NCBI RefSeq assembly: GCF_900148495.1
Contig: NZ_FTRU01000008.1
Span: 806,001-870,000, forward strand
Length of the DNA: 64,000 nt
From: Negativibacillus massiliensis
Lineage (GTDB): Bacteria > Bacillota > Clostridia > Oscillospirales > Ruminococcaceae
Reading direction: 5' to 3'
Positions 26,830 to 35,948 of the stretch are shown one piece after another. The notes under the pieces were generated by a model. It was not told the DNA's origin, searched no databases, and saw nothing but the letters and a program-made list of their open reading frames with translations. A program made the position numbers and the translations under genes. How positions within the stretch are numbered: the first letter of the stretch is position 1; each line of letters opens with the position of its first letter.

Positions 26830-29745
26830 TTATGATTGAGCGATCTGATCATCAGGTACTGCTGTTTGGGAAGGGGTGCGCAAGGCAACTTGGTATTGAA
26901 CGTTTGATTGATCGACATAATCAAAAATGATTTCTGCAAGCTGATATGCAGTCCGATAAATATTGACAGAACTGCTTGCGCGGGCATAGTCCGAAGGGTT
27001 CATCAAATTGCCAAGGTCAATATTCAGGGATGGAGCAAGAGAAACATCACCTGGATAAGAGGAAGTTTGTACTACTGGCTGTGCAGAACATTGAAGCTGT
27101 TTGGACAGTTGGTCGGAAAGCTGCTGTGCCAGTTCTTCTCCAAATTGATTGCAGGAAATTGAAATGCCACTTTTCTGATTTCCGCAATGATGGATGGAAA
27201 GGAAGAGGTCAGCTTCCCGATACTGAGCAACCATAACGCGGTCAAGTCCGGCCATGGCACTGTGGTCGCTTCTGGTCAGGAAGACGTTTGCTCCCAGATT
27301 GTCCAGACGGTCATAAAGTGCTTCGGCTACGGCAAGGTTCAAAGCTTCTTCGTTAGCGCCCTGAATGCCCATCAGGCTGTCTGCGCCTAAATCCTTTCCG
27401 CCGTGTCCGGCATCGATGACGATGTTCATTCCCTGAAGCGGAGGAGTGTTTCCGCGGGGATCTTCCGAAAGGTGAGAACGGAAGTAGACAATCATATTTC
27501 CTTCATGGAAAGAAACCTGATATCCATAAAACGGCATATTTTCTTTTAGCTTTAAGGTGACATGAACCTGGTCTTCGTCCTTGTCCACCTGAATATCCTC
27601 AAATAAATCGCTGTTTAGATAATTCAGTCGGTCATTCATCTGGGTGATGTGGGACAGAGTAAGGGTGACAACCCTTTCTTCCGCATCATATCTTACAGCG
27701 CAAGGAGCAGAAGAAGCACCAACAAAGGTGATGTATTCTCCACGGTTAGTTGTCTGAATGACAACATTTTTGACCTTTTTGGACAAGGTGTAGATGTCAG
27801 CAGTGCTGGTCAAAATGCGGGCAGAGTCTTTTTGAATACAGCCACCAGAGCTGAGATAGAAGTGATCTTCCGTGTAGCGGTCGATCGAGTCCTTAGTTCC
27901 TTCCGGAAGAACATACAAAATCTCACTCTCGGAGCTGTCTTTGAACACAGGGGTAACTGGAGCGGTCAACTGAACAGCAGCAGTCTGCTGGCTTCCAAGA
28001 AAAATCAGTTTTCCATCAGAAACCTGCTGGCTGATCTTTCCGCCATAGGTCATGGAATAAGAAACCTGTCCTAAAATTCGGACTTCTGCTTCATGATCTT
28101 CTTCCAGATAGAGAGGAGCAGTGTATTTGGCGGGTTCTCCCTGCGGGATGGAAGGATTCACCTGAGTAAGCGGATAAACTTCTGTACCGATTCTTGCAGT
28201 GACCTGTGCTCCGGAAGGCGCAACACAGGAAAGGAAAGAAGGGGTTGTGGATGAGACAATCTCATCGTTTACAGGGTAGGTCGACTCAGGCTGAATGCAG
28301 TTGATCGGGGTTGTCTCCTGCGAAGCATCATCGGTTCGGGTGATGGTTACGGTGCGCTTTTTGCCGTTCTGTTCCAAGGAAAAGCTGTTGATACCGACCG
28401 AAAGCGGAACCGAGAAGGAGAAATATCCGGAAGGAAGGATTTCACCATAAGCTCCCTGATATTCCTGCCCATTAAGGTAAAGTGGCTGGTTTGGGTCACA
28501 GCTTCCGGTGATCGGGTAGGAACTTTGTGATGTAGTAACGGTATCAGCCGGGGAACCGACAGTCAGCCCCGAAGTTTTTTTCAGGAAGCTGTCCTCATAC
28601 CAAAGGGAACTGTTTTGCGGAGTGCTCATATCCGAATAAAGGGAAGGGAGCAGAAGAATATTCCGCATGGAGTTGATCACACAGCCGTAGACCGAGTTTG
28701 TCTGAGTGGAAAACTGACGGAACAGTGTTTCCTGCGGGTCAGAATAGAAGGTCTGTTCTGTGCGGGGTGCCAAAACCATTGAGGCGTCCTGATATGGGAA
28801 CAAAGCCAGCTGCGGCAGAGTTTGCAGCATGTTTTTCCAGACAAGCAGTTCCTGCTCATACGCATTTTCTCCAGAGACACTGCCGACAATCTGCGGCATG
28901 ATAAAGTCCACACATTCCTCGGCTGCCAGTTCCTTTAAAAAGCTCAGGATTTCCTGCTGGGAGAAGAGTTCCATCATCTCTTTTGGAAAGATCACACCAA
29001 TTTTGACCACCGAAGAGCGGCGGCGGACATTATCCCGAACAGAGAGCATGATGTTTTTTAAAGCGGGCAGAGATGCGCCATATTTGGTAAAGCAGTCATT
29101 GAAATCAATGACGACACCGTTGATTTTATAGTTTGAAACAAGCTCCAGAGAAAGATTTCCGATCAGCTTCCAGACCTCTTCCTGTGAAGGATCGAGGAAA
29201 AGGGAATTTCCATTCTGTTTTACTAGCTGGGGATAATCGGATGCGCGGGTGTTGTACTCTTCGTTGTAAGAAACATTTCCCAGATCAAATGGAGAGATGA
29301 CAGCACAAAGAGAAAGGCCGCTGCTTTCACTCTCTTTAATCAGGGATTTGAGCGGGTCTTTCAGAGAAAATCCACCATCTTTGGAAAGAGCTGGATTTTG
29401 TTTGAGATAGGACGAATGGTACATCGAGCCCATTTGGGGATTGACCGGATAAAAGATGGTATCCATCCCGATACTGGATGCTAACGCTACCATCTCTTCT
29501 GCCTCGGGACGCAGCTGCCAGTAACCGGTTTCACTGGATTGGGGATAGCTGCAGGTACCGATGCTGTCGATGACAACACCATTTAAGCTTTGTCCGCCGG
29601 AAAAATAGGAGCGTTCCTGCTCCAGACGGTCCTGGACGGTATTGGGTTCGGTTAAGGTATCTGTATCGGTTGCAAATCCTGAAATGCTTCCGGATAAAAG
29701 CAGGGCAACAGCTAATATCATCGAAAGGAGTCTTTTTTTCTTCAA
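26830..29745 (-). CDS. Secreted GHL10-like/N-acetylmuramoyl-L-alanine amidase fusion
   Basis: About 971 residues from TTG 29745 (first GAGG 8 bases upstream; GTG 29754 is an alternative). Signal peptide KKRLLSMILAVALLLSGSISG. Residues about 40-385 resemble the glycosyl-hydrolase-like GHL10/DUF187 barrel (NGVVIDSIGTCSYPQ, INGVVIDFNDCF). Beta domains follow, and an Amidase_3 domain occupies about 770-945, with IVIDAGHGGKDLG, the zinc Glu in NEEALNLAVAEAL and LSIHHCGNQ. Where the family has a catalytic Glu before GxLxNP, this protein has Asp (NIDLGNLMNPSD). Probably acts on peptidoglycan, perhaps in sporulation given ylbJ upstream; activity is uncertain. Confidence 0.85.
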   Translation of the reverse strand: MKKKRLLSMILAVALLLSGSISGFATDTDTLTEPNTVQDRLEQERSYFSGGQSLNGVVIDSIGTCSYPQSSETGYWQLRPEAEEMVALASSIGMDTIFYPVNPQMGSMYHSSYLKQNPALSKDGGFSLKDPLKSLIKESESSGLSLCAVISPFDLGNVSYNEEYNTRASDYPQLVKQNGNSLFLDPSQEEVWKLIGNLSLELVSNYKINGVVIDFNDCFTKYGASLPALKNIMLSVRDNVRRRSSVVKIGVIFPKEMMELFSQQEILSFLKELAAEECVDFIMPQIVGSVSGENAYEQELLVWKNMLQTLPQLALFPYQDASMVLAPRTEQTFYSDPQETLFRQFSTQTNSVYGCVINSMRNILLLPSLYSDMSTPQNSSLWYEDSFLKKTSGLTVGSPADTVTTSQSSYPITGSCDPNQPLYLNGQEYQGAYGEILPSGYFSFSVPLSVGINSFSLEQNGKKRTVTITRTDDASQETTPINCIQPESTYPVNDEIVSSTTPSFLSCVAPSGAQVTARIGTEVYPLTQVNPSIPQGEPAKYTAPLYLEEDHEAEVRILGQVSYSMTYGGKISQQVSDGKLIFLGSQQTAAVQLTAPVTPVFKDSSESEILYVLPEGTKDSIDRYTEDHFYLSSGGCIQKDSARILTSTADIYTLSKKVKNVVIQTTNRGEYITFVGASSAPCAVRYDAEERVVTLTLSHITQMNDRLNYLNSDLFEDIQVDKDEDQVHVTLKLKENMPFYGYQVSFHEGNMIVYFRSHLSEDPRGNTPPLQGMNIVIDAGHGGKDLGADSLMGIQGANEEALNLAVAEALYDRLDNLGANVFLTRSDHSAMAGLDRVMVAQYREADLFLSIHHCGNQKSGISISCNQFGEELAQQLSDQLSKQLQCSAQPVVQTSSYPGDVSLAPSLNIDLGNLMNPSDYARASSSVNIYRTAYQLAEIIFDYVDQSNVQYQVALRTPSQTAVPDDQIAQS

Positions 29746-29761
29746 AATCCTCACCTCAATT

Positions 29762-29794
29762 TCGACTGAAAATCGAATTTCGACTTTTCATCGA
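29762..29794. promoter_or_regulatory. Symmetrically spaced TCGA motifs upstream of the amidase gene
   Basis: TCGA occurs at 29762, 29773, 29780 and 29791, spacing 11, 7, 11, within a TTTCGACT/ATCGAA context. The symmetry suggests a regulator site just before the start codon; the regulator is unknown. Confidence 0.4.
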
Positions 29795-29873
29795 ACGACG
29801 ATTTCTTTTATAATCTTAGTCTAACAAAAATTGACTCAAAAAGCTATTGTGAGGATCTGTTTTTTCAAAAAAT

Positions 29874-31013
29874 TTAAAAACTTTTGGTGTTTTTCATGGG
29901 ATAAGGTGTGTTGTAGCGGTTTTGTGAAAGTTCGAACAGAAATAGAATGCTCATCATAATCAGACAGCCAGTCAAGAGGGGGGTGTTTTCGTTACTGATG
30001 GGAAGCGGCTGGGACGAAGAAGAAAAGACCGCTGCTGTTTGTGGAAAGAGTTTCAGGTAACAGAAGACCAGAAAGGACGAACAGACAGCGTGCAGTACCC
30101 TTACAGCCAAAAAGGGGCGCATGGATAAGGTGGTGTCCTTTAAAATTCCCGCCAGCTGGGCGATAACAGAAAATCCCCCAAAGGAAAGAAAGCAAGACGC
30201 AAACAAGATGCCCAGCGGAAGGATGCCGGAAAGCAGGCATCCATTGGTCACTTCCAGACTGCCGAGCAAAATGCAGGAAAGAAAACGATTTTGAAAGAGA
30301 TTTGCTGCTGCTTCGGATACGGCACGAAACAAAATGATAAATCCGCACATCTGCGCTAAGGAGGAGACAGCACCGCTTACCGCCGATACAAATGCCTGAC
30401 CAAAAGGGAGAAACGGCTTAGGCGTGTTTGCAGGAGCAAAGCAGGCAAGGACCTGCTTTTGTTTTTTTCTTCGGGCAAAGACTCCGGTGACGACAGCGAA
30501 AATCAGAGAGGTGATAAGCTGAACCAGATAAAGCACAAATCCTGCCTGATAGCTTCCAAACATGCCGTAGCCCACAGCAGTGATGATAAAGGAAGGTCCG
30601 GCACAGCAGCAGTAAAGAAGCATCCGTTGGGCACAGCCAGGCTCGATTCGGTGCTGATTTAAAAGATCAGCGATGGATTTTGCCCCCATCGGATAGCCGC
30701 CAATCAGACTGAGCAGGACAACACTTCCCAGTTCCGGCGGCAGAAAGAACAGATGTTTGGTGATAGGGGAGAGAGGAACAGACAACAGGCGGTACAGTCC
30801 GCTCTGCAGCAAAAATCCGGTCAGTACCATAAAACAAAACAGTGATGGAATAACGGTTTTCAGACATAATTCAATTCCCGACACCACTCCCTTGGAAACA
30901 GTTTGTCCGTCCACAATCAGGAAAACGGCGCAGAACACACAGAAAACGGCTGCCAGAAAGCTGCCGGGGTCGGTGCGAAAAAGGGTCGTTTTCTTTTTGC
31001 TACTTTCTTTCAT
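29874..31013 (-). CDS. ylbJ: Sporulation integral membrane protein YlbJ
   Basis: 379 residues with about eight membrane helices. The motif GGYPMGAKSIADLL and CCAGPSFIITAVGYGMFGS match YlbJ and the related nucleoside-transporter 'gate' fold. Needed for spore envelope formation in Bacillus subtilis, where it is made under the mother-cell sigma factor; role here is inferred. Starts 128 bases upstream of the amidase gene on the same strand. Confidence 0.88.
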   Translation of the reverse strand: MKESSKKKTTLFRTDPGSFLAAVFCVFCAVFLIVDGQTVSKGVVSGIELCLKTVIPSLFCFMVLTGFLLQSGLYRLLSVPLSPITKHLFFLPPELGSVVLLSLIGGYPMGAKSIADLLNQHRIEPGCAQRMLLYCCCAGPSFIITAVGYGMFGSYQAGFVLYLVQLITSLIFAVVTGVFARRKKQKQVLACFAPANTPKPFLPFGQAFVSAVSGAVSSLAQMCGFIILFRAVSEAAANLFQNRFLSCILLGSLEVTNGCLLSGILPLGILFASCFLSFGGFSVIAQLAGILKDTTLSMRPFLAVRVLHAVCSSFLVFCYLKLFPQTAAVFSSSSQPLPISNENTPLLTGCLIMMSILFLFELSQNRYNTPYPMKNTKSF

Positions 31014-31169
31014 AAATCATCATCCTTTGTTTTGTTGATAGTATGCGCACAGCTCTGGAAATGAGGTGCGCGGTCATCCTATCCTTATGCACAGGAGAAA
31101 GAAAAATTGACTGCTAAAATGATTTTTCTTTTCATATACTTGTCAATAAAACAACAGGAGGAAACATTG

Positions 31170-31454
31170 ATGAGTCGACGAAAGAAGGAACAGTCTCAAA
31201 CGCAGAAAATCAAGGAAGCCGTTACCCTGACAGGCGCTTTGTTTCATAAAGAGCTGCATATCGAGATGGTCTCGAACAAGGAAGCGCTGATTGACGGCTG
31301 TAAGGGAATTGTAGAATATAACGAAAATATCATTCGCCTGAATATTCCGGAAGGACAGATCCAGTTTCGCGGGCGGGGACTGGAAATTGCCTGCATGAGT
31401 GAGGAAAGCATGATTGTCCGGGGATATATCATGGGGCTGGAATTTTGTCATTAA
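31170..31454 (+). CDS. yqfC: Sporulation protein YqfC
   Basis: 94 residues, the size of the family. YabP/YqfC-type fold: SNKEALIDGCKGIVEYNENIIRLN and LEIACMSEESMIVRGYI. AGGAGG lies 8 bases before ATG 31170. It is followed directly by yqfD and phoH, the conserved arrangement. Mother-cell sporulation gene of unknown biochemical role. Confidence 0.93.
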   Translation: MSRRKKEQSQTQKIKEAVTLTGALFHKELHIEMVSNKEALIDGCKGIVEYNENIIRLNIPEGQIQFRGRGLEIACMSEESMIVRGYIMGLEFCH

Positions 31455-31466
31455 GGAGGGATTTTT

Positions 31467-32669
31467 TTGCTGCTGGTTCGGAGCTTACGATTTATCAGGG
31501 GAAGTGTCACCTTTGAGGTAAAGGGAAAGTTTGCGGAGCGCTTCTTTAATCTGCTGGGGCGCAACGGGATTCCGGTTTTTTCGGTATCCCCGACAAAAGA
31601 TGGGTTTTATGCGACCACTACGGTGAAAAAATACTTTAAAATCCGCCCCTTTGTCAGAAAGACGCATGTCCGGGTGCATGTTGTCAAGCGTCAGGGGCTG
31701 CCGTTTTTGATGAAACGCTACTCCAAGCGAATCGGACTGCTTACCGGTGTTCTGGTATTTGCACTGGTTCTGCTGCTGTCCGGAGAATTTGTATGGGAAA
31801 TTCGGGTAAATGGAAACGAGCTTGTCAGTGAGCAGGAGATTTTGCAGTCCCTGGAAGAGATGGGGCTAAAGCGGGGCGTGTGGAAAAACAGTCTGGATGT
31901 ACAGAAGCTGGCATTGTCTTTGCGAAGAGAGTATCATGAGATCGGATGGGCGGCGGTCAACTTAATTGGAAGCGTAGCGGAAATCGAAATTGGCGAACGG
32001 GACGAAGGAGATGAAGTGGTGGAGGACAGCTCTCCCTGCAATGTGGTGGCTTCCCGCGGCGGACAGATCGTCTCGATGGAGGTGTATGACGGGCAGAAGG
32101 CGGTCAACAAGGGGGATACAGTAAAGCAGGGTGATCTGGTTGTGAGCGGAGTGGTTGTCAGCAGCAAGGGAAAAAACATCCTGCGGCATGCAAGCGCAAA
32201 GGTCATGGCGGAATATCCCGAGCAGTATCAGGTGACGATCGCTTTGTCGGAAGAGCAAAAACTGATTGCGGGCGGGGCAAAAAATTATCGCTATCTCAAT
32301 ATAGGTTCACTGCGCCTTCCGCTTTTTCTGGCAGGAAAAAAGCCGGATGAGTGTTTTGAACGCGTCTACACCCGCCCTATTAAAGTGTTTGGAATTATGC
32401 TTCCGTTTGAGATGACCGTTCATCAGGTGATTCCTGCAAAAACAGAGATGGTGACTATCAGCAAGGAAAAGGCAAGAGAATTTGCCGAGCAGAAATTTTC
32501 AGAATATGAGCGCCAGAAAGGGGACTGTCAGGTAATCAGCCGAAAAATCAGCGAAAAGGCAGAAGGAGACAGCATCATCTTTACCGCAGACTATGTGTTT
32601 TGTGAAGATATTGCAAAAACAGAACCAATTTTACTGAACTCTCGGACAGAATCATACGACAAACCTTAA
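31467..32669 (+). CDS. yqfD: Sporulation protein YqfD
   Basis: 400 residues starting with TTG after AAGGAGG. N-terminal region VRSLRFIRGSVTFEVKGKFAERFFNLL is typical; one membrane helix at about 93-112 (GLLTGVLVFALVLLLSGEFV), followed by a POTRA-like extracytoplasmic segment (WEIRVNGNELVSEQEILQSL). Required for sporulation in Bacillus; part of the yqfC-yqfD-phoH block. Confidence 0.93.
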   Translation: MLLVRSLRFIRGSVTFEVKGKFAERFFNLLGRNGIPVFSVSPTKDGFYATTTVKKYFKIRPFVRKTHVRVHVVKRQGLPFLMKRYSKRIGLLTGVLVFALVLLLSGEFVWEIRVNGNELVSEQEILQSLEEMGLKRGVWKNSLDVQKLALSLRREYHEIGWAAVNLIGSVAEIEIGERDEGDEVVEDSSPCNVVASRGGQIVSMEVYDGQKAVNKGDTVKQGDLVVSGVVVSSKGKNILRHASAKVMAEYPEQYQVTIALSEEQKLIAGGAKNYRYLNIGSLRLPLFLAGKKPDECFERVYTRPIKVFGIMLPFEMTVHQVIPAKTEMVTISKEKAREFAEQKFSEYERQKGDCQVISRKISEKAEGDSIIFTADYVFCEDIAKTEPILLNSRTESYDKP

Positions 32670-32706
32670 AGAAACCGATAAAAAGCGCAGAAAAATCAAA
32701 ATAAAT

Positions 32707-32735
32707 TTGTAAAATTTGATTGAGTGTGGTATAAT
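32707..32735 (+). promoter_or_regulatory. Sigma-A-type promoter before phoH
   Basis: TTGTAA (32707-32712), 17-base spacer, TATAAT (32730-32735). It gives phoH and the downstream genes vegetative expression separate from the sporulation genes upstream. Confidence 0.75.
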
Positions 32736-32808
32736 ATTGAGCGAATAAAAATAATAGAGGAAATTTTGGCTATCAAATGGTCTGGAGGGAATATTCATCG
32801 AACAGGTA

Positions 32809-33759
32809 TTGCAGATCGAACAGATCGAACATGTTCTGGTCCTGTTTGGCAATGCAGATCAGAACATCAAAATTATTGAAGAACATTTTGGAGTAAACAT
32901 TGTCTGCCGTGGAACCGAGGTTAAAATTACCGGCGAGAGCGAGGCGGTTTCCAAGGCACAGAGAACCATCGATACTCTGCTTGCCATGATTCAGAAGGAC
33001 GGCAATCTGTCGGAGCAGAACATCCGCTATGTCATGACACTGGTGGAGCAGGGCAGCGAGCAGAGCATGGTGCAGATGAACAACAGCTGCATCGCGGTGA
33101 CCGTTAAAGGAAAACCGATCAAACCAAAAACTCTGGGACAGAAAAAATATATTGATGCGATCGAGAACAACACCATCACCTTCGGCATCGGTCCGGCAGG
33201 TACCGGCAAAACCTATCTTGCTGTTGCCATGGCGGTTCGCGCGTTCCGCGATGAGCAGGTCAGCCGCATCATCCTGACCCGTCCAGCGGTGGAAGCGGGC
33301 GAAAAGCTCGGCTTTCTGCCCGGCGATCTTCAGGACAAGGTTGACCCGTATCTTCGTCCGCTGTATGATGCGATGTTTGATATGATGGGACCGGAAAACT
33401 TCCAGCGCAACATGGAAAAGGGCTGCATCGAGGTAGCACCGCTTGCCTACATGCGCGGACGTACTTTGGATGATTCGTTTATCATTCTGGATGAGGCGCA
33501 GAACACCACACCGGAACAGATGAAGATGTTTTTGACCCGTCTGGGCTTTAACTCCAAAGCGATTGTAACCGGTGACGTAACCCAGATCGACCTGCCAAAC
33601 GCGGGACGTTCGGGATTGATCGAAGCAGTTAAGGTGCTTAAAAATATTGATGACATCGCCATCATGAAATTGACCGAGAAGGATGTTGTGCGCCACAAGC
33701 TGGTTCAGGACATCATTACAGCATATGAGAGATATCACAACAAGGAGGCTCGCAGATAA
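32809..33759 (+). CDS. phoH: PhoH-like ATPase
   Basis: About 316 residues. Walker A GPAGTGKTYLA, LTRPAVEAGEKLGFLPGDLQDK, RGRTLDDSFIILDEAQN (Walker B) and TGDVTQIDLP define the family. Associated with RNA metabolism through its neighbour ybeY. The start is odd: the only ribosome site, GGAGGG (32784-32789), is 7 bases from ATC 32797 and 19 from the first canonical codon, TTG 32809. Family N-termini suggest translation may begin at the ATC. Confidence 0.94.
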   Translation: MQIEQIEHVLVLFGNADQNIKIIEEHFGVNIVCRGTEVKITGESEAVSKAQRTIDTLLAMIQKDGNLSEQNIRYVMTLVEQGSEQSMVQMNNSCIAVTVKGKPIKPKTLGQKKYIDAIENNTITFGIGPAGTGKTYLAVAMAVRAFRDEQVSRIILTRPAVEAGEKLGFLPGDLQDKVDPYLRPLYDAMFDMMGPENFQRNMEKGCIEVAPLAYMRGRTLDDSFIILDEAQNTTPEQMKMFLTRLGFNSKAIVTGDVTQIDLPNAGRSGLIEAVKVLKNIDDIAIMKLTEKDVVRHKLVQDIITAYERYHNKEARR

Positions 33760-33761
33760 CT

Positions 33762-34274
33762 ATGGACGGAGTAAAAGTTGCTATTTCAAACAGACAGAAG
33801 GCAGTGAAAATTCCGACAGGAATCAGACTGCTGGTTCGCCGTTGTTGCAGTGCGGTACTGACACAGGAAGAGTTTCAGGGAGCTGCGGAAGTCAGCGTCA
33901 GCTTTGTAGATAACGAGCAGATTCGAGAATTAAACCATGAATTTCGTGATAAGGACACCGCAACCGATGTTCTTTCCTTCCCATTGGGAGAAAATGGCGT
34001 ATATGACTACAATAATGAAACCGGCGCGTACATGCTGGGTGACATTGTAATTTCGGTAGAGCGCGCAATCGAACAGGCACAGATGTATGGACATTCTCTG
34101 CGCCGTGAGATCGGTTTTTTGACCGTTCACTCGATGCTGCACCTGCTGGGATACGACCATGAGGGAGACCATCTGGAAGCGCTGCGTATGAGAGAAAAGG
34201 AAGAGCTGGTTTTGACCAAGCTTGGATTACAGCGCGATATGAGCTTTGTTCCGGAAGAAGATGTCGACGCTTAA
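33762..34274 (+). CDS. ybeY: Endoribonuclease YbeY
   Basis: 170 residues. UPF0054 metalloprotein with TDVLSFPL and the zinc motif HSMLHLLGYDHEGDH. Takes part in 16S rRNA 3'-end maturation and ribosome quality control. It is 2 bases from phoH and overlaps dgkA by 14. Confidence 0.95.
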   Translation: MDGVKVAISNRQKAVKIPTGIRLLVRRCCSAVLTQEEFQGAAEVSVSFVDNEQIRELNHEFRDKDTATDVLSFPLGENGVYDYNNETGAYMLGDIVISVERAIEQAQMYGHSLRREIGFLTVHSMLHLLGYDHEGDHLEALRMREKEELVLTKLGLQRDMSFVPEEDVDA

Positions 34275-34734
34275 ATCATTTTTGTCTTCCTTTGGTGCGG
34301 CAGGAAAGGGCATTGTATGTACCATTCGGGAAGAAAGGAACTTTCGCTTTCATCTGACGGCAGCCTTTTATGTTTTTTGCCTGCGGGGATTTTATGGAGA
34401 ATATTTTTCTTTTTCCCACGCAGAGGACGCTGTTTTATTCCTGACCATCGGGGCGGTGTTTGCCATGGAGCTTTTAAACACCGCAGTAGAGAATGCAGTC
34501 GATCTATGTTCTCCGCAACTTCACCCACTGGCAGGAAAAGCAAAAGATGCAGCGGCGGCAGCGGTACTGGTGAGTGCAGCGGCGGCAGTTTGTGTTGGGG
34601 TGTGCCTGTTTTGGCAGCCAGAAGCCCTGATGCTTGTCGCGGTAGATTTGCTTACTCACCCGTTTAAGCTTGCCGCACTTTTTTTCACTGCGATTTTAAG
34701 CATGTTTTTTATTTTTAAATCAGGAAAATCATAA
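34261..34734 (+). CDS. dgkA: Diacylglycerol/undecaprenol kinase (DgkA family)
   Basis: 157 residues, somewhat longer than the usual 120-130 because of an extra C-terminal hydrophobic helix. The family signature is present: EERNFRFHLTAA and AMELLNTAVENAVDL. Small membrane kinase recycling undecaprenol in Gram-positives. Starts inside the end of ybeY with only a weak GGAAG before it, suggesting translational coupling. Confidence 0.9.
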   Translation: MSTLKSFLSSFGAAGKGIVCTIREERNFRFHLTAAFYVFCLRGFYGEYFSFSHAEDAVLFLTIGAVFAMELLNTAVENAVDLCSPQLHPLAGKAKDAAAAAVLVSAAAAVCVGVCLFWQPEALMLVAVDLLTHPFKLAALFFTAILSMFFIFKSGKS

Positions 34735-34763
34735 CGACTTGATAGAGGAAAGGCAGGATTTCC

Positions 34764-35651
34764 ATGACAAAATCGGCATTCGTTGCCATCGTAGGAAAAC
34801 CGAATGTGGGAAAATCTTCCCTGTTAAACCTGTTGGTTGGGGAAAAGATTGCCATTATCTCGGACAAGCCCCAGACAACCCGCACCAGAATTACCGGCGT
34901 CTTGACCGAAGGAGAGACCCAGCTGGTGTTTATTGATACGCCTGGTCTGCACAAGCCCAAAAATAAGCTGGGCGATTATATGGTAAAACAGGTGACCGAC
35001 TCGGTTGGTGACGTGGACTGTGCCGTATTTGTGACCGATCCGCTGGGAGAGGTGACCGAAGCAGAAATGCAGCTGATTGAAAACATCCGTCAGCTCCATC
35101 TGCCGGCAATCCTGGTCATCAACAAAATCGATACCTTGCAGAATAAGGAAGATATGGTCAAAAAGATGGTGACCATTTCCGGAATGTATGATTTCGAAGA
35201 GGTCGTTCCGATCAGCGTTTATCAGAAGGATGGAACTGAGCTTTTGCTCAAGCTCATTCAGGATCAGGCGCAGGAAGGACCGCATTTCTTCCCGAATGAT
35301 ACCCTGACCGATCAGCCGGAAAAGGTGATTGTGGCAGAGATCATCCGTGAAAAGGTTCTGCGCAACATGCGTGACGAGATTCCGCATGGAACTGCCGTTG
35401 TAATCGAGCGGATGCGCGAACGTCCAGGCAAGGATATCATGGATATCGACGCGACTATCCTATGTGAAAAATCAAGCCATAAAGGCATGATTATTGGAAA
35501 ACAGGGAAGTATGCTTAAGAAGATCGCAAGCCAGTCGCGTCAGGAGATCGAAAGCTTTTTAGAAACCAGAGTCAATCTCCAGTGCTGGGTCAAGATCCGC
35601 GAAGACTGGAGAAACAGCGAGTTTTCCATCCGCGATCTGGGATTTAATTAA
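34764..35651 (+). CDS. era: GTPase Era
   Basis: 295 residues. G1 GKPNVGKSSLLN, G2 TTRTRI, G3 DTPGLH, G4 NKID; C-terminal KH domain with GMIIGKQGSMLKKIA. Binds 16S rRNA during 30S assembly. GAGGAAAGG lies upstream of the ATG. Conserved dgkA-era-recO order. Confidence 0.97.
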   Translation: MTKSAFVAIVGKPNVGKSSLLNLLVGEKIAIISDKPQTTRTRITGVLTEGETQLVFIDTPGLHKPKNKLGDYMVKQVTDSVGDVDCAVFVTDPLGEVTEAEMQLIENIRQLHLPAILVINKIDTLQNKEDMVKKMVTISGMYDFEEVVPISVYQKDGTELLLKLIQDQAQEGPHFFPNDTLTDQPEKVIVAEIIREKVLRNMRDEIPHGTAVVIERMRERPGKDIMDIDATILCEKSSHKGMIIGKQGSMLKKIASQSRQEIESFLETRVNLQCWVKIREDWRNSEFSIRDLGFN

Positions 35652-35765
35652 CGATAGCAGTATTTGGCAGTGCTGATAAGTGAAGATTTTTAGGGAACAA
35701 TCCTTTTAAGCACCAAAATTCTGATTGCAGGATTTTGAAATCGAAACAAGCTCGGAGGGATTGGG

Positions 35766-35948
35766 ATGAAAAAATCAGAACAAGTGTCAGCACAGCTTTT
35801 GTGGAAGCAGTTTGAACAGACCGGAAAGATCAGTGACTATCTTAATTACTGCGCACAGCAGAATGAAACCATAGAGGAAGGAACAGAAGAGTATGCAGGT
35901 GACAGCAAACGGACTGGTGATCCACGAAAGGGTTCTGAGCAACGATAA
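35766..35948 (+). CDS. YqzL-like small protein
   Basis: 60 residues with GGAGGG about 10 bases before the ATG. LLWKQFEQTGKISDYLNY matches the short YqzL family, which commonly precedes recO in Bacillota; this copy is longer by a C-terminal tail that overlaps recO by 56 bases. The tail may be incidental. Function unknown. The 114-base gap before it shows no clear promoter. Confidence 0.75.
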   Translation: MKKSEQVSAQLLWKQFEQTGKISDYLNYCAQQNETIEEGTEEYAGDSKRTGDPRKGSEQR

